Translations under genes and position numbers: made by a program | The notes under the pieces: model-generated | Seen by the model: the letters and a program-made list of their open reading frames with translations, nothing else | Database searches by the model: none | Told to the model about the DNA's origin: nothing | Part shown: positions 19,334 through 27,676 of the stretch, in pieces | Position numbering within the stretch: the first letter of the stretch is position 1 | How the letters are laid out: each line of letters starts with the position of its first letter | Origin: Stieleria varia | GTDB taxonomy: Bacteria > Planctomycetota > Planctomycetia > Pirellulales > Pirellulaceae | Assembly: GCF_038443385.1 (NCBI RefSeq) | Contig: NZ_CP151726.1 | Span: forward strand, 9,114,001 to 9,178,000 | Length of the DNA stretch: 64,000 nt | Direction of reading: 5' to 3'

Positions 19334-19582
19334 GTGAGTCAACGCATTGGCTTTTCTAAGGGCGATAAAGTTCTCGTCTTACAAATCGTTCGGTCCCAAC
19401 GTCGCAGTCCATCGTCGATACTAACGCACCAAGTCATCATTGCTGACCGCGTGTACAGAGATAGCTTCTTGGCGTTACACTATTCGTACCCATTCGGAGG
19501 AAGCAAACACAGAATTCGGAACGGTCCTCTCAAACCTTTGGATTCAACCGCTGTTTGCGATGAAGAAAGCTGCGAGGAATAG
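19334..19582 (+). CDS. Possible small protein ahead of the GNAT-PIN gene
   Basis: An 82-codon frame with a GTG start ends 15 bases before the next gene, and the ribosome site AAAAGGGG of that gene lies just after its stop. The peptide (KGDKVLVLQIVRSQRR, later STAVCDEESCEE) has two cysteines and an acidic end and matches no family I recognise. Its own ribosome site is weak. Operon-like spacing is the main argument; it could equally be a leader region without coding function. Confidence 0.3.
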   Translation: MSQRIGFSKGDKVLVLQIVRSQRRSPSSILTHQVIIADRVYRDSFLALHYSYPFGGSKHRIRNGPLKPLDSTAVCDEESCEE

Positions 19583-19597
19583 AAAAGGGGCAACCAA

Positions 19598-21700
19598 GTG
19601 AGTAGCAAAGTGGAGATTCGGTCAGTCAAGTCCGTTGATGACCTCGATGCAGTGAAGAAGATATACCGCACTCAAAAAGCGTTGCTGGGTTTTCTTCCCG
19701 ACGGAGCGTTTCAGCAGCGAGCGGATTCCGATCAGATTTACATCGTTTGGGTCGATGGCCAAGCTGCTGGGTACGTACTGTTCTCCACCAATCAGAGTTA
19801 CGAGGTGCGAATCGCTCATTTGTGTATCTTGGACCGATTTCAAGGCCGAGGTTTTGCGAAGCAACTCATTGCCGCTCTTGTGAAGGCTCATCCGACGCAC
19901 TCGCGCATTCGGCTGAATTGCCGAGCCGACTACCCGGCCGCTCATATTTGGCCGCGTCTTCATTTCACCGAAGTTCGACGATTCGCTGGAAAGAAGCAGG
20001 ACGGTAGCGAATTGATCGCGTTTCATTTACCAATCAGTGAAATGCCTCTGTTCGACAGCCTCGACGGGGCGGATGAAACAGCGACTGTTGTCTGTGACAC
20101 GATGGTTTGCATCGACCTGGAAAATACGGATCGACCACATCACCGATCGAGTAGCGGTCTGCGGGCGGATTGGCTAGTCGATGAGATTAGCTTGAAGGTT
20201 ACACCGGAGATTTTGACTGATCTTGGTCGACAGGATGAACCGCTTCGCAGTGACATGGTATCGGCAGTCAAACGCAGATGGGATCAAGTCGTCGCGGATC
20301 ACTTGAAAGTCGAGCAGCAGTTGCGAGAAGTTCGCAAGATCATGGGCGACCCAAAGAATGATTCGAGTGCATCGGATCAGCGTCACATCGCAATCGCAGC
20401 GGCTGTTGAAGCCGCTGCGTTCGTGACTCGTGATGAAGAAATATTGAGTTTTCGCGAACCGATCCTCAGCTCGCTCGGACTGCGTCTGCTTTTGCCATCC
20501 GAGTTCATCACGGAATACGATTCGGTCCTGAACTCCCATCGTTATCAGTACCGCGAACTATCTCGGTCGGGCATCGAACGAACCCGTGTTCGCTCGATCG
20601 ACGAGTTTGATTTGAAGTTGTTTGTCGACCAAGCAAGAGGGGAGCGATTGAAGTCGTTTCGGGCCGAACTGAACGCGATGCTCGCTGTTCCGCGAGAGTG
20701 GGAGATCTATCGGGTCAGTTCGCGAAGCAACGAGAATATCGCTCTGATCGCGATACGAGTCTTGGAGGACGGCGGGCGAGATGTTCGCCGACTTCGATTA
20801 AATCGTGATCTCGTTGGTACGCGTTTTGGCCGCATCCTCGTGGAGTACTTCGCCGATCAACCGCTCGGTGCTTGGCGAAGTGGTGAGCGAAGAACCGTAA
20901 CAATTAGCGATTTGTGTCCGTCTCCGTTGCTTTTGGACGCGTGTGCGCGGCGGGGATGGTGCCACGCGGGCGATTCGATGTGGCGGCTTTCCTTACCGGG
21001 CTGTTGGACACAGGACGCCTTGCGGTCCGAATTATCGTCGCTGCTAATGGCGGGCAGGGTACCGTCAAGAGTGATCGAAGAAATTCTGCAACTCGTCGAT
21101 TTGGATCATTCGGCTTCCGGCAATGAATCGGAAACACAGCGATTGGAACGATTGATCCATCCTGGCAAAGTCGTATTCGGTCAACTTCCCACCTGGGTTA
21201 TTCCGATACAGCCACGATGGGCACAGGAACTTTTTGATTTCCGGCTTTGGGATTTGCCGCTTTTTGATCCCGAAACATCGCTGGTCATCAATCCTGACTC
21301 GGCGTACTACAAGCGTCCAAGGAATAGCCCAACCGCACCGTTTGGCAGGATACTGTGGTACGTCAGCGGGAACGAGGAAAAGGGTGGTGGTAAGATTCGA
21401 GCGTGTTCAGCATTGACCAGACGTGTCGCCGGCACCGTTAAAGATTTGTTTCGGGAGTTTCAGCGGTTTGGTGTCTACGAGTGGCATCATTTGATGAAAC
21501 ACTTCAAAGACGCTGAGGCTCAGGGACTTGCGATAGAGTTCACGAGCACCGAACTGTTCGAAAGCCCAATGTCCCGTGACGACGTCAATGATGTGTTGGA
21601 GTCACATAGAATGAAGCGACAAATATTTCCCTCCGCTGTTGCTATTCCTGACGAAGCTTTTCAAGAAATCTATTTGCGATCTACAAAGAGCGAGACTTGA
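19598..21700 (+). CDS. Multidomain protein: GNAT acetyltransferase, PIN nuclease, second GNAT-like and PUA-like region
   Basis: A 700-residue protein starting at a GTG preceded by AAAAGGGG. Residues 1-150 form a GNAT domain with the acetyl-CoA loop RFQGRGFAKQL. Residues about 160-300 form a PIN domain with all four acidic positions in place: Asp167 (VVCDTMV), Glu204, Asp260 (SDQRHIAIAA) and Asp279 (FVTRDEEIL). Residues about 330-470 look like a second, degenerate GNAT fold ending LDACARRGWCHAGDSMWRL. The last 170 residues (FGRILWYVSG, later FESPMSRDDVNDVLE) may be PUA/ASCH-like. It lies three bases before an ASCH gene. The family would predict acetyl transfer plus RNA cleavage, but no substrate can be read. 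The PIN and first GNAT calls are firm; the last two are tentative. Confidence 0.85.
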   Translation: MSSKVEIRSVKSVDDLDAVKKIYRTQKALLGFLPDGAFQQRADSDQIYIVWVDGQAAGYVLFSTNQSYEVRIAHLCILDRFQGRGFAKQLIAALVKAHPTHSRIRLNCRADYPAAHIWPRLHFTEVRRFAGKKQDGSELIAFHLPISEMPLFDSLDGADETATVVCDTMVCIDLENTDRPHHRSSSGLRADWLVDEISLKVTPEILTDLGRQDEPLRSDMVSAVKRRWDQVVADHLKVEQQLREVRKIMGDPKNDSSASDQRHIAIAAAVEAAAFVTRDEEILSFREPILSSLGLRLLLPSEFITEYDSVLNSHRYQYRELSRSGIERTRVRSIDEFDLKLFVDQARGERLKSFRAELNAMLAVPREWEIYRVSSRSNENIALIAIRVLEDGGRDVRRLRLNRDLVGTRFGRILVEYFADQPLGAWRSGERRTVTISDLCPSPLLLDACARRGWCHAGDSMWRLSLPGCWTQDALRSELSSLLMAGRVPSRVIEEILQLVDLDHSASGNESETQRLERLIHPGKVVFGQLPTWVIPIQPRWAQELFDFRLWDLPLFDPETSLVINPDSAYYKRPRNSPTAPFGRILWYVSGNEEKGGGKIRACSALTRRVAGTVKDLFREFQRFGVYEWHHLMKHFKDAEAQGLAIEFTSTELFESPMSRDDVNDVLESHRMKRQIFPSAVAIPDEAFQEIYLRSTKSET

Positions 21701-21703
21701 CCG

Positions 21704-22144
21704 ATGCTTTTTCTTTCAATCCATCCCAAGCATGTTCAAGCAATCGTTGAAGGCCGAAAGACAGTCGAGCTTCGCAAACGCAAGCCAAGTATTGAGCCAG
21801 GCTCTATGGTCGTCATTTACGCGACAACTCCAAAATGTGAGGTCGTCGCAGTTGCTGCCGTCGGAGCCATTCAAGTTGGAAAACCGAGCGAAATTTGGCG
21901 AGAGTGTGGCGAACTAGCGGCGGTGTCCGCAAGAGTTTTTGATGACTATTTCTACGGAGCGGAGAAGGCAGTCGGCATCCACCTATCGAACATCGGAGTA
22001 TTCAAAACGCCTGTCTCATTGCCAGAGCTTCGCCGACGATGGGACGGTTTTCAACCGCCGCAACAGTATCGATACCTGAACCCATCGCAACAAAAGTTTA
22101 TCACGACAAGAGAAATCAAACGCGGCGGTTGCTTGACCAGCTAG
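21704..22144 (+). CDS. ASCH-domain protein (PUA-like fold)
   Basis: The 146-residue protein is essentially one ASCH domain. It begins MLFLSIHPKHVQAIVEGRKTVELRKRKP-like, with the family signature GRKTVELR near residue 20, followed by the strand GSMVVIYATTPKCEVVAVA. ASCH domains bind RNA or modified nucleotides, and some have nuclease or amidohydrolase activity. Three bases separate it from the GNAT-PIN gene, so the two are co-translated. The C-terminal half (LSNIGVFKTPVSLPEL) resembles the end of the preceding protein (FTSTELFESPMSRDDV), suggesting related folds in both. Confidence 0.88.
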   Translation: MLFLSIHPKHVQAIVEGRKTVELRKRKPSIEPGSMVVIYATTPKCEVVAVAAVGAIQVGKPSEIWRECGELAAVSARVFDDYFYGAEKAVGIHLSNIGVFKTPVSLPELRRRWDGFQPPQQYRYLNPSQQKFITTREIKRGGCLTS

Positions 22145-22638
22145 CTGCGGCATTGGTCAAGCGATTGTCGCGATAGTGGGGCAATCGGTCGTGTTCAAAT
22201 CCCACCAAGTGCAATCTCGTTTCGTGAAAGTCACGCACGTGAACAGGCTTCTCCACCGCCCGCAATCCATGTTCGTCGCTCGCTCCATGATCTCTCGGGC
22301 AAGAGTGGCCAAGCTACTTCACTTGTTTTCAGCACTCCCCTCTGAACAACGCACCCGCGTGATCTCCAGAGGATGCGAATAGATGTTGCGAGACAACGAC
22401 ATTTCTTACAGGCGTTGTTGCTATACTTTTTGAATGTGACCTATGAACGACCACTCCGGCATGTGCCCCCCCCCCGCCCGCAACTTCCATTCCTATGCCC
22501 AATCAAGAGAATCGTCGCCAATTTGTTCTCGGCGCGGGCTCCGAGGCTGGCGTGGGATTCTGATTCTCCGCTTCTATTGCATAATCTGCAGGTTAGAAAC
22601 CTGCACCACGCGATCTTTACCCGAAACAGAAACCTCAA
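22145..22638. other. Intergenic region, 494 bases
   Basis: No frame here looks coding. It holds a tRNA T-loop-like string GTTCAAATCCCACC at 22193-22206 that does not fold as a tRNA, and a run of ten C at 22466-22475. It should contain the promoter of the DUF1080 gene; none was identified with confidence. Confidence 0.5.
22466..22475 (+). repeat. Homopolymer of ten C
   Basis: Ten consecutive C bases, followed by GCCCGC, lie about 165 bases before the DUF1080 start. It is the longest homopolymer noticed in the window. Confidence 0.8.
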
Positions 22639-23619
22639 ATGAAACTCAATTTGTTCCTTTCCACTCTTTTCTTTGCTTTGACTCCATTCACCAGCTTCGC
22701 CGACCAAGCAGGCAAAGCATTTACCGATGCAGCATCTGCGGGACCCGCGTTTGCTCTGCAAGGGGAGTACAGAGGGACGGTAACGACCGAGGAAGGCGAA
22801 AAGAAGTTTGGCGCACAGGTGATCGCACTTGGTGGCGACGAATTCACCGTCGTCGGGTTTCACGGTGGCCTTCCAGGCGACGGATGGAAACGCGGCGACA
22901 AGCAAATGACGATACCTGCCAAACTGGTCGACGGAAAAATCCAGGGCATGACTGATGGGGGCGAGTTTGAGATCGCTGACGGAAAGATCACGGTCACTGT
23001 CGATGGTGAAACGATCGGCAGGTTCGAAAAAGTAGAACGCAAGAGCCCCACGCTGGGCGCCAAACCACCAGCAGACGCAGTGGTTCTCTTTGACGGTTCA
23101 TCCGCAGACGCATTTGAGAATGGCAGCGTGATCGAAGGCGACTTACTGGGAGCCACCAACTGTTTCACAAAAGATAAGTTTGGTGATCATCATCTGCACA
23201 TCGAGTTTCGCACCCCGTTCATGCCGGACGCGCGTGGTCAGGGACGTGGAAACAGCGGCGTTTACATCCAAGGCCGTTACGAAATGCAGGTGCTCGATTC
23301 GTTCGGCCTGGAGGGCAAGAACAACGAGTGTGGTGGAATCTACTCGATCTCAGAACCGATCGTGAACATGTGCTTTCCGCCACTCTCCTGGCAGACGTAC
23401 GACATGGATTTCACTGCGGCACGCTACGATGCCGATGGCAAAAAGATCAAAAACGCTCGGGCAACCATCAAGCACAACGGAGTGGTGATTCACGATGATT
23501 TGGAACTGACCCACGGGACTCCCGGCTACCACGCCGAAGGTCCTGGCCCCGACTCACTTTTTCTACAAAACCATGGAAATCCGGTCGCCTTTCGCAACAT
23601 CTGGGTCGTCAAAAAGTAA
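22639..23619 (+). CDS. Exported DUF1080 (3-keto-disaccharide hydrolase family) protein
   Basis: A 326-residue protein with a signal peptide (LFLSTLFFALTPFTSFA). An N-terminal module of about 110 residues (LQGEYRGTVTTEEGEKKFG) precedes the DUF1080 domain, a concanavalin-like jelly roll recognised by PADAVVLFDGSSADAFEN, RGNSGVYIQGRYEMQVLDSF, and the ending HGNPVAFRNIWV. Several members cleave 3-keto-glycosides. It lies upstream of the DUF1549/DUF1501 pair and begins the saccharide-related block. Substrate unknown. Confidence 0.9.
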   Translation: MKLNLFLSTLFFALTPFTSFADQAGKAFTDAASAGPAFALQGEYRGTVTTEEGEKKFGAQVIALGGDEFTVVGFHGGLPGDGWKRGDKQMTIPAKLVDGKIQGMTDGGEFEIADGKITVTVDGETIGRFEKVERKSPTLGAKPPADAVVLFDGSSADAFENGSVIEGDLLGATNCFTKDKFGDHHLHIEFRTPFMPDARGQGRGNSGVYIQGRYEMQVLDSFGLEGKNNECGGIYSISEPIVNMCFPPLSWQTYDMDFTAARYDADGKKIKNARATIKHNGVVIHDDLELTHGTPGYHAEGPGPDSLFLQNHGNPVAFRNIWVVKK

Positions 23620-23636
23620 ACTGAAAGCAGATCGCT

Positions 23637-23719
23637 TGCCCTCCCGCCTCGCCGCTGTCCTGCCCTGCCTGCTTAACTTCCTGCCTGCTAGCCTTCCTGC
23701 CCCCGCCTCCTGCCCGATA
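23637..23719 (+). repeat. Low-complexity CCTGCC-rich spacer
   Basis: The spacer between two genes is built from repeated CCTGCC/CTGCCTGCT units and is strongly strand-biased for C and T. It ends just before the next start codon. No coding or clear regulatory meaning is seen. Confidence 0.55.
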
Positions 23720-23726
23720 GACTTCG

Positions 23727-25367
23727 ATGCGTCTCGCTCATTGCTGGATACTATCAGTCGGTGTCGCATGCCTTAGTGTTGTATGCCTCAGACCGCAGAC
23801 ATCCCTTGGATCGGATGTTTATGAGCTCGCCAAACGCATTGACCGGCACATTGATGCGAGATTGAGATCCGAAGAAATCACGCCGACCGATTTCGTTGAT
23901 CATGCTGCATTCTTGCGGCGCGTCACGCTTGACTTGGCAGGTCGCATTCCCACACAGTCTGAGTTGGACGACTATTTGAATGCGGAACCCCGTGATCGAA
24001 AGCAAAGGCTTGTCAAGCGGCTGATTGAGTCGCCCGACTTTGCCTATCACCAACGCAATCAATTGGACATCTTGCTGCTGTTGCGTCAGGAGCACAATGA
24101 CAAATGGCGTGAGTACTTGTTGGAGGCGACTCGTGACAATCGGCCCTGGGATCGACTGTTTCGCGAAATCATGCTCCCAGAAGAATCGCCCAGCAGCGAT
24201 CCGCGGCCGGTTGCATTCTTGAAGCGACGGACGAACGACCTGGACGCGATGACCAACGATTCGAGTGTCACTTGGTTTGGCGTCAACGTTGCCTGTGCCA
24301 AATGCCACGACCATCCGCTGGTCAGTGATTGGACACAGGCACACTACTACGGCATGGCGGCATTCTTTCAACGTACGTTTCAGACTCGAAAGGGATTCAT
24401 TGGCGAGCGGTTCGATGGACGGCCGAAGTTCACTGACGAGAACGGCGAGCAGCAGGAGGCCGAATTCATGTTCTTGACGGGAACAAAGGTGGCCGATCCG
24501 CCACTTGAGTTCTCCGAAGAAGAACTCAAACAGTTGAACGAACAAATCAAGCAAGCCGAACGCGATGATAAGGCTGAAGTCCCGCCGCGACCCGATTTTC
24601 GCCCCCGCGCACGTCTGGTTGAACTCGCACTCTCGGACGACCAGCAGCAGTTCTTTGCCAGGAACATCACCAATCGCATCTGGGCGAGGTTTTTTGGACG
24701 CGGGATCGTGCATCCGCTGGACCAAATGCACTCAGAGAATCCACCCAGTCATCCTGAATTGCTCAGTGAACTCTCTGATGATCTGCGTGAGTCTGGCTAT
24801 GACCTCCGAAGGCTGATTCACGCCATTGTTCTTTCAGAACCCTATGCCCGATCGGTCGAGCGAGCATCAGACGCAGCGCCGATGCCCCCGGAACTGTTTG
24901 CCGCCGCCGTTCCAAGACCGCTTTCACCACGTCAACTTGCCCTTTCGCTGAGAATGGTCTCAATCGGCCCGGAAAAGATGCTCCAGTGGCAATCCAATGA
25001 ATGGGAGAAACAGCGCGAGCAATTGGAGCGTCAAGCCGATGGATTGGCCCGCAGTCTCGTGATTCCCGACGACGATGAATTTCAAGTTCCTGTCAGTGAG
25101 GCTCTGTGGTTCAGCAACAACCAGACAATCGAGAACGACATCCTGAACGGATCGGGTGATCGCTTGGTGGGGTACCTTAAAACGCTGGAGTCAGACTCAC
25201 AACTGGTGAGCGTTGCCGTCAAAGTCATCTTGTCACGCGAAGCCGACGATGAGGAAACCCAGGCGATGGCAACTTACTTACGTAGCCGCACGGATCGACG
25301 CGAGCAAGCAATCAAGCAGATCCTTTGGTCTTTGCTTGGTTCACCAGAATTTCGTTTCAATCACTAG
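23727..25367 (+). CDS. DUF1549/DUF1553 domain protein
   Basis: The 546-residue protein has a signal peptide (MRLAHCWILSVGVACLSVVC), then a DUF1549 domain (FLRRVTLDLAGRIPTQSELDDYL), a heme-type motif CAKCHDHPL near residue 190, and a DUF1553 domain (ITNRIWARFFGRGIVHPLDQM, later LSPRQLALSLRM). The N-terminal PSCyt1 heme domain found in longer relatives is absent. The downstream DUF1501 gene starts nine bases after its stop; these families nearly always travel together in planctomycetes. Confidence 0.92.
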   Translation: MRLAHCWILSVGVACLSVVCLRPQTSLGSDVYELAKRIDRHIDARLRSEEITPTDFVDHAAFLRRVTLDLAGRIPTQSELDDYLNAEPRDRKQRLVKRLIESPDFAYHQRNQLDILLLLRQEHNDKWREYLLEATRDNRPWDRLFREIMLPEESPSSDPRPVAFLKRRTNDLDAMTNDSSVTWFGVNVACAKCHDHPLVSDWTQAHYYGMAAFFQRTFQTRKGFIGERFDGRPKFTDENGEQQEAEFMFLTGTKVADPPLEFSEEELKQLNEQIKQAERDDKAEVPPRPDFRPRARLVELALSDDQQQFFARNITNRIWARFFGRGIVHPLDQMHSENPPSHPELLSELSDDLRESGYDLRRLIHAIVLSEPYARSVERASDAAPMPPELFAAAVPRPLSPRQLALSLRMVSIGPEKMLQWQSNEWEKQREQLERQADGLARSLVIPDDDEFQVPVSEALWFSNNQTIENDILNGSGDRLVGYLKTLESDSQLVSVAVKVILSREADDEETQAMATYLRSRTDRREQAIKQILWSLLGSPEFRFNH

Positions 25368-25376
25368 GATGATGTT

Positions 25377-26642
25377 ATGAACCAAATGATCAACCGCCGC
25401 GCCTTGTTGCGTGCCGCGGGAGCGACAGCCGTCGTGTCAAACATGGCGGCGATTGACGCGTTGTCTCAACCATCATTCGCCAGTGAGTTGGCTCGTGGCG
25501 AAAAAAGTGTGATCTTGCTCTGGCTGGCTGGTGGAGCGAGCCAGTTGGAAACCTGGGATCCCAAGCCGGGACGGCTGACCGGAGGACCGTTTTCCAAGAT
25601 TCAAACCTGTATACCTGGTGTCGAAATCTCGGAGCTGTTGCCCAAGATGAGCACCCGGCTGGACGAGACAGCCATCATTCGATCATTGAACACCAAGATC
25701 GGAGACCATGGACAAGCCTATGAGTTGATGGATCGAGGCCGCGTCGGGGAGCCAGGTGTCCGTTTCCCGCATCTTGGTGCCATCATCTCGCATGAATTGG
25801 GCCAGATCGATAGCCGAGTTCCAGACTATGTTTCGATGTACACGTCAACGGAAGGTCGACGGCAAGGCTCTGCCGGTTTCCTCGGCGCTCGCTACAACCC
25901 GATGTTCTTGACGGAGAAGATGATGCCGGAGAATATCGGGCGTCACGATGCGATCAGCCAAGTCGACCATCAAGACCGCGCGGCTCTACGGGACTTTTTG
26001 GCCAAGCGGTTTGTTCGCGATCTAAAGAATCCATCGGTCCATAGCCACGAGAACGCTTACGAGCGTGTTCACGGGTTGATGGCATGTGATTACCTGTTTG
26101 ATATCGACAAAGAGCCCCAGTCGATGCGAGATCATTACGGCCCCACCCAATTTGGACAGCAGTGTTTGATCGCCCGTCGGTTGGTCGAGGCGGGGGTTCC
26201 GTTCGTCAAGGTTGCCCGAGCATGGTGGGACAGCCACGGCCAGAATTTTGAAACACATCAAGAACTGTGTGCCGATCTCGATCAGTGCATGAGTGCGTTG
26301 CTGGACGACTTGAAACAACGCGGTCTGTTGGAGAAAACTCTCGTCATCACTCTTGGTGAGTTCGGTCGAACCCCGCAGATCAATGGTAGCCTCGGACGAG
26401 ACCACTTTGCCAACGCGTGGAGTTGTACGTTGAGTGGTTGCGGCATCCGCGGAGGAGTCGTTCACGGCAAGACCGATGAGGATGGGCAAAGTGTTGTTGA
26501 AGGTGAGATGAACGCTGGCGATTTGTTTGCAACTATCTTTGCCGCGTTGGGAATAGAGCACGACAAAGAATACATGGTCGGTAGCCGACCGGTTCCGCTA
26601 AGTGACTTCGGCAGCACACCCTGTCGCGAGGTGCTCGCATGA
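25377..26642 (+). CDS. DUF1501 family exported protein
   Basis: The 421-residue protein starts with INRRALLRAAGATAVVS, a twin-arginine type signal. Typical DUF1501 stretches are SVILLWLAGGASQLETWDPKPG and LVITLGEFGRTPQINGSLGRDHF, the second carrying residues that bind metal in the sulfatase fold. It pairs with the DUF1549/1553 gene and overlaps the WD40 gene by four bases. Compared with the DUF1501 protein at 12.9-14.2 kb it is the more typical member. Confidence 0.93.
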   Translation: MNQMINRRALLRAAGATAVVSNMAAIDALSQPSFASELARGEKSVILLWLAGGASQLETWDPKPGRLTGGPFSKIQTCIPGVEISELLPKMSTRLDETAIIRSLNTKIGDHGQAYELMDRGRVGEPGVRFPHLGAIISHELGQIDSRVPDYVSMYTSTEGRRQGSAGFLGARYNPMFLTEKMMPENIGRHDAISQVDHQDRAALRDFLAKRFVRDLKNPSVHSHENAYERVHGLMACDYLFDIDKEPQSMRDHYGPTQFGQQCLIARRLVEAGVPFVKVARAWWDSHGQNFETHQELCADLDQCMSALLDDLKQRGLLEKTLVITLGEFGRTPQINGSLGRDHFANAWSCTLSGCGIRGGVVHGKTDEDGQSVVEGEMNAGDLFATIFAALGIEHDKEYMVGSRPVPLSDFGSTPCREVLA

Positions 26643-27637
26643 CTCCCGATACTCTCAAAAAGGTCTCAGACTGGCGTTTCGGAGACATCCTTTTTTGCGT
26701 CGCAACGGACCAGCAGAACGATCGCATCTGGTTCGGCTCCTCCGATTTTCACGTTTACGAACTCAATACCTCTGAGGAGAAACCGCAGCGAGTCGCCTTT
26801 GAAGGCGACGGTCACGAAAGTTATGTGACGGGACTCGTGCGAGTCGGCAAGGCATTGGTCTCGTGTGGCTACGATCGTCGTCTCGTTTGGTGGGACATCG
26901 AGTCCAAGCGATCCACACGTCGAACCGTTGCGCATGACAAGTGGATACGTTGTGTCGTCGCTTCACCAGATCAGTCGCGGTTGATCACAGTCGCCGATGA
27001 CATGCAATGCAAGGTTTGGGATGCCACCTCAGGTGAAATGCTGGCGAGCTTCAGTGATCACAGCGCACTGACGCCGCATCACTATCCGTCTATGCTTTAT
27101 GTCGTCGCAGCCTCCCCTGACGGCCGCTGGATCGCAACCGGTGACCGAATCGGTCACGTCGCGATCTGGGATGCGAGTTCCTTTGAAAAGGTCGGCGAGC
27201 TGGAGACTCCCATCATGTACACATGGGATCCGAAAGCACGCCGGCACAGTACGGGTGGCATTCGATCGCTCTCGTTCTCGCCGGACAGTCGTCGATTGGC
27301 GGTCGGTGGGGTTGGCAAGATCGGAAACATTGACCACCTGGATGGTCCGGCTCGTCTGGAGGTTTTCCAGTGGTCGACTGGAACTCAGGCTCTGGAACGA
27401 GAAGACAACAAAAAGAAGGGTTTGATCGAACAGATCGTGTGGTCGCCTGACGGAAAATGGATTCTGACGGCAGGCGGTGACAACAACGGCTTTGTAACCA
27501 TCTACGACGCTGAGTCTGGTGAGTTGTCGCATCAAGACGGACAGGACGGTCACATTCATGCCGTCGCATTCGACCATGATTTTTCTAACTTCTATGCTGC
27601 CTCACACCATCGCGTCACGCGTTGGACGATTTCCTGA
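26639..27637 (+). CDS. WD40-repeat protein
   Basis: The 332-residue protein is a beta-propeller of WD40 repeats, for example VSCGYDRRLVWWDIES, VADDMQCKVWDATSG, TGDRIGHVAIWDASS and AGGDNNGFVTIYDAESG. No signal peptide is seen, unlike most neighbours, so it is probably cytoplasmic. It overlaps the DUF1501 stop (ATGA) and is therefore co-translated with it. Such WD40 genes are frequent partners of DUF1501/1549 pairs; a scaffold role is possible but unproven. Confidence 0.9.
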   Translation: MTPDTLKKVSDWRFGDILFCVATDQQNDRIWFGSSDFHVYELNTSEEKPQRVAFEGDGHESYVTGLVRVGKALVSCGYDRRLVWWDIESKRSTRRTVAHDKWIRCVVASPDQSRLITVADDMQCKVWDATSGEMLASFSDHSALTPHHYPSMLYVVAASPDGRWIATGDRIGHVAIWDASSFEKVGELETPIMYTWDPKARRHSTGGIRSLSFSPDSRRLAVGGVGKIGNIDHLDGPARLEVFQWSTGTQALEREDNKKKGLIEQIVWSPDGKWILTAGGDNNGFVTIYDAESGELSHQDGQDGHIHAVAFDHDFSNFYAASHHRVTRWTIS

Positions 27638-27676
27638 GGCAGTCTCTTTCAATTAACCATCTCATTCAGCTCAACC

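Noticed and set aside
22145..22215. Possible tRNA gene around GTTCAAATC
   Set aside because: The T-stem has three mismatches and no anticodon or acceptor stem can be drawn; kept only as a possible remnant.
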